DNA from: Xanthomonas euroxanthea | GTDB lineage: Bacteria; Pseudomonadota; Gammaproteobacteria; Xanthomonadales; Xanthomonadaceae | Assembly (NCBI RefSeq): GCF_900476395.1 | Contig: NZ_UIHB01000005.1 | Location: forward strand, 62,001 to 126,000 | Length of the DNA stretch: 64,000 nt | Direction: 5' to 3' | In this document: piece by piece, positions 16,917 through 27,618 of the stretch | Layout of the letters: each line of letters begins with the position of its first letter | Position numbering within the stretch: position 1 is the stretch's first letter | The notes under the pieces: generated by a model | Databases searched by the model: none | Told to the model about the DNA's origin: nothing | The model's input: the letters and a program-made list of their open reading frames with translations, nothing else | Program-made: the position numbers and the translations under genes

Positions 16917-17774
16917 ATGAACATCGTTGTCAAAGAAGAACTCAAGGCCTACATCGACCCGTTGACGCCCGACGAGCACGAGGCGCTGGAGCGCAGCCTG
17001 CTGGCCGAGGGCTGCCGCGATGCACTGGTGCTGTGGGGCGATGTGCTGGTGGATGGCCACAACCGCTACGGCATCTGCAAGAAGCACGGCCTGCCGTTCC
17101 AGACCGTGCAGAACCCGCGCTTCCAGTCGATGCAGGACGTGCACCTGTGGATGATCGAGCAGCACCTGGGCCGGCGCAGCGTGTCGGACTTCCAGCGTGG
17201 CGTGCTGGCGCTGCGCAAGCGCGAGATCCTGGCCGCGCGCCAGCGCAGCCAGCGCGATGCCGACGCCGCGGCGGAAGCGCCGGCGGTTGCCGACGATGAC
17301 CAGCCCGCCGCCGGCATCGAACACGGCACCGTGCAGACCGCCGCCGACAGCGACAGCCCGCCGTGGGAAGAGACCTCCACCCCGGTCAGCCGCGCCGAGC
17401 TGGCGCGCGAGGCCCGCCTGAGCAACAACCAGGTGGTGATGATCGAGCGCATCCACAAACAGGCCGCCCCGGAAGTGGTGCAGGCGGTCAAGGCCGGCGA
17501 GATTTCCATCAGCGCCGCCGCTGCCGTGGCCACCCTGTCCGAGGACGAGCAACGCGCCGCCGCGCAGGCCGGCAAGGCCGAGCTCAAACAGGCGGCCAAG
17601 CGCGTGCGCGACGCCAAGCGCAAACCCAGGCCCGACGAGGCCGAAGGCGGCGAAGCCGAACGCCGCGATGTGAAAGCCCTGCAACGCCGCGTGACCGAAC
17701 TGGAAAACGAAAACGCCGCGCTGCAGGCCAAGGTGACCGCGCTGCAATCACAGCTGGAGCGCCTGCGCGGCTGA
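16917..17774 (+). CDS. Orphan ParB/Srx-like DNA-binding protein with C-terminal coiled coil
   Basis: 285 residues. The N-terminus (about 5-75) is a ParB/sulfiredoxin-like domain centred on LWGDVLVDGHNRYGICKKHGLPF. The canonical ParB GERR CTP-binding box is absent. A middle HTH-like segment (about 160-205, LAREARLSNNQVVMIERIHKQAAPEVVQAVKAGEISISAAAAVATL) matches the ParB KorB-type helix-turn-helix plus recognition linker. The C-terminus (about 245-285) is a leucine-rich coiled coil (VTELENENAALQAKVTAL...). No ParA lies nearby, so this is not the chromosomal ParABS system; relatives are often annotated as plasmid replication/partition related. It is followed after 20 bp by a four-copy REP array. 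Role unknown. Confidence 0.8.
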   Translation: MNIVVKEELKAYIDPLTPDEHEALERSLLAEGCRDALVLWGDVLVDGHNRYGICKKHGLPFQTVQNPRFQSMQDVHLWMIEQHLGRRSVSDFQRGVLALRKREILAARQRSQRDADAAAEAPAVADDDQPAAGIEHGTVQTAADSDSPPWEETSTPVSRAELAREARLSNNQVVMIERIHKQAAPEVVQAVKAGEISISAAAAVATLSEDEQRAAAQAGKAELKQAAKRVRDAKRKPRPDEAEGGEAERRDVKALQRRVTELENENAALQAKVTALQSQLERLRG

Positions 17775-17794
17775 ATACCCGACAGTGCATCACC

Positions 17795-18208
17795 GTAGGA
17801 GCGCACCCGGGCGCGACCGGGCTGTCCCGGTAACGCCATCGCGCTCAGGCGCGCTCCTACAAAACGATCGGCCGCTGCGCGAATGGCGACCACGATCGCT
17901 GCAACCACCCGTAGGAGCGCACCCGGGCGCGACCGGATGTCTCGGTAACGCCATCGCGCTCAGGCGCGCTCCTACAAAACGATCGGCCGCTGCGCGAATG
18001 GCGGACGCGATCGCTGCAACCACCCGTAGGAGCGCACCCGGGCGCGACCGGGCTGTCCTGGTAACGCCATCGCGCTCGGGCGCGCTCCTACAAAACCGAT
18101 CTGCCGCTGCGCGAATGGCAACCGCGATCGCTGCAACCACCCGTAGGAGCGCACCCGGGCGCGACACGGCTTTCCCGGTAACGCCATCGCGCTCAGGCGC
18201 GCTCCTAC
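17795..18208. repeat. REP-type array: four GTAGGAGCG...CGCTCCTAC hairpins
   Basis: Four tandem units starting at 17795, 17911, 18026 and 18143 (period 115-117 bp). Each has a ~66-bp hairpin (GTAGGAGCGCACCCGGGCGC ... GCGCTCCTAC) and a conserved ~50-bp spacer containing GCGCGAATGGC and ATCGCTGCAACCACC. Single copies of the hairpin occur at 41.89, 42.03 and 50.09 kb. It fills most of the 493-bp gap between the ParB-like and DUF445 genes. Spacers are conserved rather than unique, so it is not a CRISPR array. Confidence 0.93.
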
Positions 18209-18267
18209 CGAACCGATGACGCGCGCCGTGGACATGCCCTGCTCCGGCGACTGGGTACACTTCGGAC

Positions 18268-19572
18268 ATGGAACCCAGTCTCAGCACTCCCCGTCCCGTC
18301 GATCCCCGTCGTGCCCAGCTGCAGCGCATGAAGCTGTTGGCAGTGGCCCTGCTGCTGGCCATGTTCGCCGGCTTCGTCGTCAGCCACCTGATGGGCGAGC
18401 AAGGCGTCTGGGCCTGGGTCTCGGCCTTCTGCGAAGCGGCCACGGTCGGCGCATTGGCCGACTGGTTCGCGGTGGTGGCCTTGTTCCGCCGCCCGATGGG
18501 CCTGCCGATCCCGCATACCGCCATCCTGCCGCGCGGCAAGGACCGTCTGGCCGATGGCCTGGCGGTGTTCGTGCGCGACCAGTTCCTCGCCCCGGATGCG
18601 TTGATGGACAAACTGCGCGTGTTCGACCCGGCCAGCCGCCTCGGCGAATGGCTGGCCAAACCCGAGCAGGCGCGCATGCTCGCGCAGATGGCGCGCAGCT
18701 GGATGCTGCAGGCGCTGGAGCTGCTGGACGAGGCTGCGGTGCGCCGCGCGATCCAGCGCTTCGTGGTCGACCGTCTGCGCAAGTGGAATGCCGCCGCCAC
18801 CGTCGGCGATATCATGGCGCTGCTCACCACCGATGGCCGGCACCAGAAATTGCTGGACGAGGTGCTGCTGCGCCTGGGCGAGTGGCTGGACCAGGAGCAG
18901 GTCAAGACGCGCGCCTCGGCGTTAATCGTGCGCTACGCGCGGCGCGAGTGGCCCAAGCTGGTCGGCACGGTGAACTGGGTCAAGCCGATCGAAGAGATCG
19001 GCGACAGCCTGGCCGACCGCATGGCGCGTGCGGCGATCGAGGAGTTGCAGGACATCCTCAAGACGCCCGAGCATCCAATCAGGCTCGACTATGAAGCCTG
19101 GCTGCAACGCTACATCGCGCGCCTGCGCGACGAGCCGGCAATGGCCGAGCGCGTGGAAGAACTCAAGCAGCGCGCGATCGAGCATCCGGCCCTGCAGGAC
19201 TACGTGCAAGGGCTGTGGGGCGAGATCCGCGATGCGCTGCGCAACGACCTGGCGCGTGAGGAATCATCGATGGCCGCGCACATGGAGCGTTCCATGCAAT
19301 CGCTCGGCCAGGCATTGTCGCAGGATCCCTCGCTGCGTGAAGCGCTCAACCAGCACATGTTGCAGGCAGCCGACAAACTCACCACGCGCTTGCGCGCATC
19401 GGTGACCGAGCATATTGCGTCGACGGTGAAAAGTTGGGACGAACGTCACCTCGTCGAACAATTGGAATTGGGTGTCGGACGCGATCTGCAATACATTCGG
19501 TTCAATGGAACGCTGGTGGGCGGACTGATCGGTCTCGCCCTTCACGCATTATCGATCTGGCTGGCGTTCTGA
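18268..19572 (+). CDS. DUF445 family inner-membrane protein
   Basis: 434 residues with one N-terminal hydrophobic segment (about 21-45, MKLLAVALLLAMFAGFVVSHLM) and one at the C-terminus (about 412-434, GTLVGGLIGLALHALSIWLAF), typical of DUF445 (YjiN-like) proteins. The motif EAATVGALADWFAVVALFRRPMGLPIPHTAILPRGKDRLADGL is the DUF445 signature. The middle is long and helical with many charged residues, probably cytoplasmic or periplasmic coiled helices anchored at both ends. Function is not established for the family. The preceding REP array separates it from the ParB-like gene; it appears monocistronic. Confidence 0.9.
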   Translation: MEPSLSTPRPVDPRRAQLQRMKLLAVALLLAMFAGFVVSHLMGEQGVWAWVSAFCEAATVGALADWFAVVALFRRPMGLPIPHTAILPRGKDRLADGLAVFVRDQFLAPDALMDKLRVFDPASRLGEWLAKPEQARMLAQMARSWMLQALELLDEAAVRRAIQRFVVDRLRKWNAAATVGDIMALLTTDGRHQKLLDEVLLRLGEWLDQEQVKTRASALIVRYARREWPKLVGTVNWVKPIEEIGDSLADRMARAAIEELQDILKTPEHPIRLDYEAWLQRYIARLRDEPAMAERVEELKQRAIEHPALQDYVQGLWGEIRDALRNDLAREESSMAAHMERSMQSLGQALSQDPSLREALNQHMLQAADKLTTRLRASVTEHIASTVKSWDERHLVEQLELGVGRDLQYIRFNGTLVGGLIGLALHALSIWLAF

Positions 19573-19724
19573 TGCATTGGCAATGACGTTGATCGCCCAC
19601 CGGAAGCACGTGCAGACACGGGGAAGACCGCACGCATTCTGATGATCGTCAGGCGCCACCACGAAGCCGACCTCACTGTCGGTCAGCACACCGGGCACGC
19701 AACAGGCAAGGCAAAGGGACACAA

Positions 19725-22700
19725 ATGCCGAATGGCCGCTGGGATCTGCGCAGGAAATACGGGCGCCGTGCGTCGATCGGGGCCCTGCTGATTCTCGCCG
19801 CAGGTTTGATTGCCGCCATTTTCGCCGGCCTGTCGCTGCAGCGACATAACGACCTCGAGCGCGAGCAGCGTTTCAACTACGTCGTGCGCACGCTGACCCG
19901 CAATATCAGCGAGCGCATGTATACCTTCGAACACGGGCTGCGCGGCGCGCGCGGCGCGGTGATCGGCGCCGGCAAGGAGATCATCAGTCGCGACCGCTTC
20001 ACCCTGTACAGCCGCTCGCGCGATTACACGCGCGAGTTTCCCGGCGTGCTGGGCTACGGCTACATCCATCGCGTCGCGCCCGCCGACGAAGAGGCCTTCC
20101 TGCAGGCCGCCCGTGCCGACGGCGCACCGGACATCAAGCGGCGGCCGCTGGAGCCCTGGGACGGCGAGCGCTACATCGTGCTGTATTTCGAGCCGGAGTC
20201 CTCGGGCAACCGTCCGATCGGCCTGGACATCGCCTCCGAGCCACGTCGCCGCGCCGCCGCACTGCAGGCCGCGCGCAGCGGCCTGCCGATCATGACCTCG
20301 CCGATCTCGCTGTCCGGCTATCGCATTCCCAGCGAGAGCGGATTCCTGGTGCTGCTGGCCGTCTATCGCGAAGGCATGCCGCTGCAGACGCCGCAGCAGC
20401 GCATGGCCGCCACCAGCGGCTGGGTGTATGCGCCCTTCAGCGTCGAGCAGATGGTGCAAAGCACCCTGGGCGAGCGCGACGACCTGGCACTGGACCTGTC
20501 CGACAGGAACGAGCCCACCCACAATTTCTACCGCAGCGGCACGCCGTCCAGCGACAGCGCACGTCGCCCGCCGGTGATCCAGCAGCTGCAGATCTACGGC
20601 CGCACCTGGATCATCACCGCCCACCCCACCGCCAGCTTCCTGGCCTCGCTCAACCAGACCTCGCCATGGCTGATGGGCGGCCTGGTGCTGGGCGTGTCGG
20701 TGCTGCTTGCGGCATTGCTGGTGCTGTATTTCAGCAACGGGCTGCGGCGCGAGGAAGTGCTGCGCAAGCAGATGGAGCTGGCGGCGCTGGTCAGCCATTC
20801 CAGCGAAGCCATCGTCGCCGAAACCCCGGACGGAGACATCACCCACTGGAATCCCGCTGCCGAGGCGATGTTCGGCTACAGCGCGGACGAGGCGATCGGC
20901 CAGAACCTGACGATGCTGCTGTCGCCGCAGCCGTATGCGATTGCCGACATCGCGCACGCCGACGAACACCAGTCGGTCGATGCCTCCGCGGCGCAAAGCA
21001 TGCGCCATCGCGACGGGCATCTGGTGCATGTACTGGCCAGCAAGGCCCCGATCATCGAACGTAACGACACCCTGAGCGGGCATTCGCATTTCTTCCGCGA
21101 CATCTCCGAGCGGGTGCGGTCGCACCAGCGCATCGTCGCGCTCAACGCATCGCTCGAACATCAGGTCGCCGAACGCACCAGCGAACTGATGAAGTTCTCC
21201 GCGCTGCATCGGGCGATTCTGGCGCATGCCGGCTTTGCCATCATCGCCACCGACTCCGCTGGCTTTGTCACGCTGTTCAATCGGGCCGCGGAAAAGCTGC
21301 TGGGCTACAACGCCGACGAGGTGATCGGCCGCCGCAAGGCCGGCCAGTTCATCGAGCCCGAGGAACTGCAGCAGCGCGCGCACATGCTCTCCGAGCAGAC
21401 CGGCGCGCCGGTGGCGCACACCCTGGAGGCGATCGCCGCGCTGACCAGCCTGGGCCGCAGCGACACCAGCGAATGGACCTACGTCAGCCATGAAGGCCGC
21501 CGCCTGCCGGTGCTGCTGACCCTGAGCACGCTGCGCGACGACAACGACCAGGTGATCGGCTACCTGGGCATGGCGGTGGATCTGACCGAACAGAAACTGC
21601 ACGAGAAACAACTGCGCCTGGCGATGGACGCGGCCAAGAGCGCCAACCAGTCCAAGTCCGATTTCCTGGCCAACATGAGCCATGAGATCCGCACGCCGAT
21701 GAACGCGATCCTGGGCATGCTGTACCTGCTGCAGCGCAGCGAACTGCCCGCTGCGGCGCAGGACATGGTGACCAAGATCGATCGCTCCGCGCGTTCGTTG
21801 CTGGAAATCATCAACGACATCCTGGACTTCTCCAAGATCGAGGCCGGGCGCATCGACCTGGAACGCGCACCGTTCGACCTCAATCAACTGTTTGACAACA
21901 TCGCCGACCTGATGCGTTCCTCGCTCAGCACCAAACCGGTGGAAATGATCGTCGAACCGCTGCCGCGCGACTGCCGCTGGTTGCTCGGGGATGCGCTGCG
22001 CATCAACCAGGTGCTGGTCAACCTGGTCGGCAACGCGATCAAGTTCACCGAGCAGGGCGAAGTGGTGCTGTCGGTACGGCGTTTCCCCAGCGGCGATCCG
22101 AACAAGTTCAAGCTGTTGTTCTCGGTGCGCGACACCGGCATCGGCATCTCCAAGGAAAAGCAGAGCCTGATCTTCTCGCCGTTCCTGCAGGCCGACACCT
22201 CCACCAGCCGGCGTTACGGCGGCAGCGGCCTGGGCCTGACCATCAGCCGGCGCCTGATCGAGTTGATGGGCGGCGAGCTGGAAGTGGAAAGCGTGCCCGG
22301 CCGCGGCAGCGAGTTCTATTTCGTGATCACGCTGGAAAAAGCGGCCCCGCCGCCGGCCCAGCGCGAGCTGCCCGCGCTGCCGCCCGAAGCGATGCCGCGC
22401 GTCCTGATCGCCGACGACCACGATGCCGCGCTCAACAACCTGGTGCGCATCGCCACCGAACTCGGCTGGCGCGTGGATGCGGTCGCCAGCGGCCAGGCCG
22501 CCTTGCAGGCGATCGAACAGGCCAGCGAGCCCTACGACATCTTCCTGCTCGACTGGCGCATGCCCGATATCGACGGGGTGGCGATCGCGCGGCAGATCCG
22601 CGCGCGCGCCGTGCCCGGCCCGCATCCGGTGATCGTCATGGTCACCGCGTACGAGCGCCGCCTGCTTGAACAGCATCCGGAGCAACAGGATCTGGATGCG

Positions 22701-23819
22701 GTCATGACCAAGCCGGTCACCAGTGCAGCGCTGCACCGGCTGATGGAGCAACTGGTCGACGCACGCCCCGGCGCGCGGCCGGTGACGCCCACCTTCGTGG
22801 CGCGCCGCCTCGAAGGTGCGCATCTGCTGCTGGTGGACGACAGCGAGATCAACTGCGAAGTGGCCCAGCGCATTCTCGAGGGCGAAGGCGCCATGGTCAC
22901 GGTCGCCCACGATGGCGAGCAGGCCGTCAACACGCTCAAGCGCGCCCCGGAGCTGTTCCAGCTGGTGTTGATGGACGTGCAGATGCCGGTGGTCGATGGC
23001 TACGAAGCCACGCGGCGGCTGCGGCAGATCCCGGCGCTGGCCAGCCTGCCGGTGATCGCGCTGACCGCCGGCGCCTTTCGCCCGCAACAGGAGAAGGCGC
23101 TGGAAGCCGGCATGAACGGTTTCATCGCCAAGCCCTTCAATGTGGAGGAACTGGTCACCGCCATCCGCCATTTCCTGCAGCCCGGCGTGCGGCGCATCCC
23201 CTCGCTGCCGCACGAAGCCGACGTCCCTGCCGGCCCCGAATGGGAACATGCCGACCCGGAGGTGCTGGATGCGGCGCGTGCGCGCAGCCTGTGGCGCGAG
23301 CGCGAACCGTACGAGCGCTATCTGCTCAAACTGCTGCGCGACAACCCCGACCCGGCCGAGACTGCAGCCGAGCATCTGCGCCGCAATGAGTTGCCGGCGA
23401 TCGGCGCGCTGGCGCACAAGCTGCGTGGCGCAGCCGGGTCGCTGGCCTTGCCGGCCCTGGCCGGTGCCGCCAGCGATCTGGAGACCCGCATCGAGGAAGG
23501 CCACGACATCACCTCGGCGCTGATCGCGCTCAAGGACACCATGCAGCGTACCACCGCCGCGATCCACGCCTTCCTGCAACACGGCAGCAGCGACGAGGCG
23601 GCAAGTGACGATGCGGTCGCGCTGGACGCAGACAGCGTGCAGATCCTGGAAGCGGCCCTGGGCAGCGACGATGCCGACAGGATCGACCACGCGCTGCTGA
23701 TCTGCGCGCCGCGCCTGCCGCGCACCCTGCAGGAAGGACTGCAGCGTGCGGTGGATGATTTCGACTTCCGTCGCGCCGAGGCCACGCTGCGCGACTGGCA
23801 AGCCACTCACCCGCACTGA
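19725..23819 (+). CDS. Hybrid sensor histidine kinase: CHASE-PAS-PAS-HisKA-HATPase-REC-REC-HPt
   Basis: 1364-residue membrane sensor kinase. Transmembrane helices at about 17-39 and 308-333 flank a periplasmic CHASE domain (LGYGYIHRV...). Two PAS domains follow (about 350-460 and 490-620). The phospho-His is in [10 protein letters not shown] (His653). The ATPase has NLVGNAIKF (Asn766), DTGIGI and GSGLGLTIS. Two receivers carry Asp943 (LLDWRMPD) and Asp1084 ([11 protein letters not shown]), and a C-terminal HPt has AHKLRGAAG (His1231), so a full internal phosphorelay is possible. The ATG at 19725 has AAAGGGA upstream. The gene 31 bp downstream encodes a REC-HD-GYP protein, the probable output. 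The CHASE ligand is unknown. Confidence 0.95.
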   Translation: MPNGRWDLRRKYGRRASIGALLILAAGLIAAIFAGLSLQRHNDLEREQRFNYVVRTLTRNISERMYTFEHGLRGARGAVIGAGKEIISRDRFTLYSRSRDYTREFPGVLGYGYIHRVAPADEEAFLQAARADGAPDIKRRPLEPWDGERYIVLYFEPESSGNRPIGLDIASEPRRRAAALQAARSGLPIMTSPISLSGYRIPSESGFLVLLAVYREGMPLQTPQQRMAATSGWVYAPFSVEQMVQSTLGERDDLALDLSDRNEPTHNFYRSGTPSSDSARRPPVIQQLQIYGRTWIITAHPTASFLASLNQTSPWLMGGLVLGVSVLLAALLVLYFSNGLRREEVLRKQMELAALVSHSSEAIVAETPDGDITHWNPAAEAMFGYSADEAIGQNLTMLLSPQPYAIADIAHADEHQSVDASAAQSMRHRDGHLVHVLASKAPIIERNDTLSGHSHFFRDISERVRSHQRIVALNASLEHQVAERTSELMKFSALHRAILAHAGFAIIATDSAGFVTLFNRAAEKLLGYNADEVIGRRKAGQFIEPEELQQRAHMLSEQTGAPVAHTLEAIAALTSLGRSDTSEWTYVSHEGRRLPVLLTLSTLRDDNDQVIGYLGMAVDLTEQKLHEKQLRLAMDAAKSANQSKSDFLANMSHEIRTPMNAILGMLYLLQRSELPAAAQDMVTKIDRSARSLLEIINDILDFSKIEAGRIDLERAPFDLNQLFDNIADLMRSSLSTKPVEMIVEPLPRDCRWLLGDALRINQVLVNLVGNAIKFTEQGEVVLSVRRFPSGDPNKFKLLFSVRDTGIGISKEKQSLIFSPFLQADTSTSRRYGGSGLGLTISRRLIELMGGELEVESVPGRGSEFYFVITLEKAAPPPAQRELPALPPEAMPRVLIADDHDAALNNLVRIATELGWRVDAVASGQAALQAIEQASEPYDIFLLDWRMPDIDGVAIARQIRARAVPGPHPVIVMVTAYERRLLEQHPEQQDLDAVMTKPVTSAALHRLMEQLVDARPGARPVTPTFVARRLEGAHLLLVDDSEINCEVAQRILEGEGAMVTVAHDGEQAVNTLKRAPELFQLVLMDVQMPVVDGYEATRRLRQIPALASLPVIALTAGAFRPQQEKALEAGMNGFIAKPFNVEELVTAIRHFLQPGVRRIPSLPHEADVPAGPEWEHADPEVLDAARARSLWREREPYERYLLKLLRDNPDPAETAAEHLRRNELPAIGALAHKLRGAAGSLALPALAGAASDLETRIEEGHDITSALIALKDTMQRTTAAIHAFLQHGSSDEAASDDAVALDADSVQILEAALGSDDADRIDHALLICAPRLPRTLQEGLQRAVDDFDFRRAEATLRDWQATHPH

Positions 23820-23850
23820 CCGGTCGCCACGCAGGTCGCAAGGAGTCTTC

Positions 23851-24843
<993 letters not shown>

Positions 24844-24897
24844 TCCACACAATGCGCGCTGCGGCCGCTCCCGGCATCTCGCACCAACAGGGAGCTG

Positions 24898-25094
24898 TTC
24901 TTCTCCGGTCGGGGAGAAAGACGAGCGCCAATGCTTCCCTTCTCCGGTCGGGATAACGGTGCCGGTCGGGAGAAGGATGGGTGCCAATGCTTCCCTTCTC
25001 CGGTCGGAAGAAAGGGGCCAGTCGGAAGAAAGATGCGCGCCGGTGCTTCCCTTCTCCCCCCGGGAGAAGGTGGCGCGTAGCGCCGGATGAGGGG
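24898..25094. repeat. Cluster of CCCTTCTCC-GGTCGG-GGGAGAAGG repeats
   Basis: Within the 540-bp gap after the HD-GYP gene are at least four partial copies of a short palindromic element (TTCTCCGGTCGGGGAGAA at 24901-24918, and related copies near 24949, 24994 and 25049) separated by GCCAATGCTTCCCT-like links. The last copy ends in a GGCGCGTAGCGCCGGATGAGGGG tail. It is the same family as 590-637 in opposite orientation. Nothing else is evident from 25095 to 25383 before the exporter gene. Confidence 0.75.
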
Positions 25095-25383
25095 ACGCCC
25101 AGCCTGGCGACCGACCAGTCATCCCGACTCGCCACACCAATCAGCCACCCGCGCCGCCCGGAACAACGCTGACGGCGATCCGGACGCCAGCGCAGCTCCC
25201 TCAGCATCCCAAGACAGCCCCGGCGCATCCACCTCCAGACACACGCACTGTTACCCCTGCACGCTTGAACCCCGCTGCGCAGCGGCGGACAATACCCATG
25301 TTGCGCCGCACAACACCGTGCGACGCGGGCCGGTCCGATCGCCATCTGCGCGCCACCGCTGCGGCCCCGCAACCGAGAGTCCG

Positions 25384-26820
25384 ATGTCCTCCAGCGTGTC
25401 CGAGGCCGGCGTCACGCCGCCGCGTTATCCCGATTACCGCATCATCTCGCTGATCCTGGCCTGCGCCATCTTCATGGAGCAGATGGATGCCACCGTGCTG
25501 GCAACCGCGTTGCCGACCCTGGCACGCGATTTCGGCGTTGCCGCGCCGGCAATGAGCATCGCCATGACCAGCTACCTGCTGGCGCTGGCGGTACTGATTC
25601 CGGCCAGCGGCGCGATCGCCGACCGCTTTGGCCTGCGCCGCGTGTTCGGCGCGTCGATCTGGGTGTTCGTCGGCGGCTCGATCCTGTGTTCGCTGGCCGA
25701 CAGCCTGCCCACCATGGTCGCCGCGCGCGTGCTGCAGGGCGCCGGCGGCGCGATGATGGCCCCGCTCGGCCGGCTGATCCTGCTGCGCACCGTCGAACGC
25801 CGCCATCTGGTGTCGGCCATGGCCTGGACGCTGGTGCCCGCCTTCATCGGCCCGATGCTCGGCCCGCCGCTGGGCGGATTGTTCGTCTCGTACCTGGATT
25901 GGCGCTGGATCTTCTACATCAACGTGCCAATCGGCGTGGCCGGTTTCCTGCTGGTGCGCCGTTTCATCCCGGAAATCCCGACCGAGTCGGCCCCGGCCCG
26001 CTTCGATCTGCGCGGTTTCGTGCTGTGCGGCACCGCGTTGGGTTGTCTGTTGTTCGGCCTGGAAATGGTCAGCCAGCAGGACGGCATCGGCACCGCGAGC
26101 TGGCTGCTGGCCATCGGCGCCAGCGCAGCGCTGGGGTATCTGTGGCATGCCCGCCACCACCCTGCTCCGCTGCTGGACCTGAGCCTGCTGCGGATCGACT
26201 CGTTCCGCTTATCGGTGATTGGCGGTGCGCTGATGCGCATCACCCAGGGCGCGCATCCATTCCTGCTGCCGCTGCTGTTCCAGATCGGCTTCGGCATGAG
26301 CGCCGCGCACAGCGGCCGCCTGATCCTGGCCACCGCACTCGGCGCACTGCTGATGCGCAGCATCACCCCGCAGTTGCTGCGCCGCTTCGGCTATCGCAAC
26401 AGCCTGATCGGCAACGGCGTGCTCGCCAGCCTGGGCTACATGGTGTGTGCGTTGTTCCGGCCCGACTGGCCGCCGGCGCTGATGTTCGGCCTGCTGCTGT
26501 GCTGCGGCGCCTTCATGTCGTTCCAGTTCGCCGCCTACAACACCATCGCCTACGAAAACGTGCCCGCATCGCGCATGAGCCGCGCCAGCAGCCTGTACAC
26601 CACCTTGCAGCAACTGATGCTCTCGGTCGGCGTCTGCGCCGGCGCAATGATCCTCAAGCTGGCGATGCTGGCCGGCGATCATCTGCAACCGCAGCAACGC
26701 GATTTCTCGCTGGCGTTCTGCGTGGTGAGCCTGATCTCGCTCAGCGCCACCTGGTGGCACCTGCGTTTCGACAAGGATGCCGGGCAGGAAATGAGCGGGC
26801 ACCGGGCGTCGAGCGGCTGA
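25384..26820 (+). CDS. DHA2 (EmrB/QacA-type) 14-helix MFS exporter
   Basis: 478-residue drug:H+ antiporter-2 type carrier. Family marks are FMEQMDATVLATALPTLARDFG in helix 1, the motif A region GAIADRFGLRRVFG, ARVLQGAGGAMMAPLGRLILLRTV, and the motif C proline/glycine stretch AFIGPMLGPPLGGLFVSYLDWRWIFYINVPIG in helix 5. The hydrophobic pattern fits 14 helices. The ATG at 25384 (MSSSVSEAGVTPP) is preceded by GAGAG; a longer upstream frame runs through intergenic repeats and is rejected. No membrane-fusion partner is adjacent, so it probably acts alone. It is convergent with the TetR gene. Substrate unknown. Confidence 0.9.
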   Translation: MSSSVSEAGVTPPRYPDYRIISLILACAIFMEQMDATVLATALPTLARDFGVAAPAMSIAMTSYLLALAVLIPASGAIADRFGLRRVFGASIWVFVGGSILCSLADSLPTMVAARVLQGAGGAMMAPLGRLILLRTVERRHLVSAMAWTLVPAFIGPMLGPPLGGLFVSYLDWRWIFYINVPIGVAGFLLVRRFIPEIPTESAPARFDLRGFVLCGTALGCLLFGLEMVSQQDGIGTASWLLAIGASAALGYLWHARHHPAPLLDLSLLRIDSFRLSVIGGALMRITQGAHPFLLPLLFQIGFGMSAAHSGRLILATALGALLMRSITPQLLRRFGYRNSLIGNGVLASLGYMVCALFRPDWPPALMFGLLLCCGAFMSFQFAAYNTIAYENVPASRMSRASSLYTTLQQLMLSVGVCAGAMILKLAMLAGDHLQPQQRDFSLAFCVVSLISLSATWWHLRFDKDAGQEMSGHRASSG

Positions 26821-26911
26821 CACCACCACCGCGCAGCCGGCGGACCTGCGCGAGCGTGACCTGGAATCGGCACGCGTCAGCAGCAAAACGCCGGTGGACA
26901 GCCCACCCCGG

Positions 26912-27487
26912 TCAATTGGATGGCTGCAGCGACGACAGGATCTGGTCGCGACACACCGCAATGATTTCGTCGGCCAGCGGCGAGGCGTTCGGGCACGCCC
27001 GCGACAACACGATGGCGCCGATGGCATGCGCCATCATGCCCAGGTTGCTGGCGCGCTCGGCCGCAGCCTGCGCAGTGCCGGGCGCAGCCCCGCTGCGGTC
27101 GAGCGTTGCCAACAGGTTCTCGACCCCGGCAGCAAACGCATCGCGCACTTCCTCCGGCTGGCGCGCGGCATCGGCACCCAGCGCAGCCATCGTGCAGCCG
27201 GTGGCAGGGCTGTCGCGATGTTCGCGCGACAGATAGGACGTCACGAAATCCGCCTTGTCCACCTGCTCGGTCTGCGCGGCGGTATTGGCCAGGCCGCAGG
27301 CCGCCGACTCGGCCATCAGGTCCGCCTTGGAGCGGAACTGCTTGTAGAAGCCACCGTGGGTGAAACCTGCAGCGGCCATCAGATCGGCGATGCCGATCCC
27401 TTCATAACCGCGCTCGCGAAACAGCACCGAGGCCGTCTCGACGACGTGCGCCCGATTCGCCTGTGCCTGTGCCTTGGTCACTTTCAT
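26912..27487 (-). CDS. TetR/AcrR family repressor controlling the adjacent reductase genes
   Basis: 191 residues. The N-terminal HTH (about 1-55: AHVVETASVLFRERGYEGIGIADLMAAAGFTHGGFYKQFRSKADLM) is strongly TetR-like. The C-terminal ligand domain is helical and contains DSPATGCTMAALGADAARQ, seen in the group linked to oxidoreductases (NemR/AcuR-like). The ATG at 27487 gives the standard length. It is transcribed away from the Old Yellow Enzyme gene, with a 20-bp palindrome between them, so autoregulated repression relieved by an electrophile or quinone is inferred. Confidence 0.92.
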   Translation of the reverse strand: MKVTKAQAQANRAHVVETASVLFRERGYEGIGIADLMAAAGFTHGGFYKQFRSKADLMAESAACGLANTAAQTEQVDKADFVTSYLSREHRDSPATGCTMAALGADAARQPEEVRDAFAAGVENLLATLDRSGAAPGTAQAAAERASNLGMMAHAIGAIVLSRACPNASPLADEIIAVCRDQILSSLQPSN

Positions 27488-27536
27488 CGTTGGGACACTC
27501 CGTGGTGATGCGCGCCTGGGAAAGCGAGAGCGTACA

Positions 27537-27556
27537 TTGATGTTGACCGACATCAA
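27537..27556. promoter_or_regulatory. Probable TetR operator
   Basis: TTGATGTTGACCGACATCAA has perfect 7-bp arms TTGATGT/ACATCAA around 6 bp. It is centred between the divergent TetR start (27487) and the reductase start (27619), and lies 4 bp upstream of the plus-strand -35 element, a good position for repression of both genes. Confidence 0.7.
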
Positions 27557-27560
27557 AGTA

Positions 27561-27588
27561 TTGACATCTTAGATTTTGATCGTAATCT
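27561..27588 (+). promoter_or_regulatory. Sigma-70 promoter of the Old Yellow Enzyme gene
   Basis: TTGACA (27561-27566), 16-bp spacing, TAATCT (27583-27588). The -35 is perfect. Transcription would begin near 27595, which excludes the upstream in-frame ATG at 27589 and supports translation from 27619. Confidence 0.7.
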
Positions 27589-27618
27589 TTGCCACTTCCT
27601 GCTGTCCGAGCCCCGTCA

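Noticed and set aside
16917..17774. Chromosomal ParB of a ParABS system or a plasmid partition locus
   Set aside because: No ParA, no parS-like 16-bp site, and the GERR nucleotide-binding box is missing; classed as an orphan ParB-like protein.
17795..18208. CRISPR-like regular array
   Set aside because: Repeats are 66-bp hairpins and the spacers are nearly identical to each other, with no cas genes nearby; it is a REP array.
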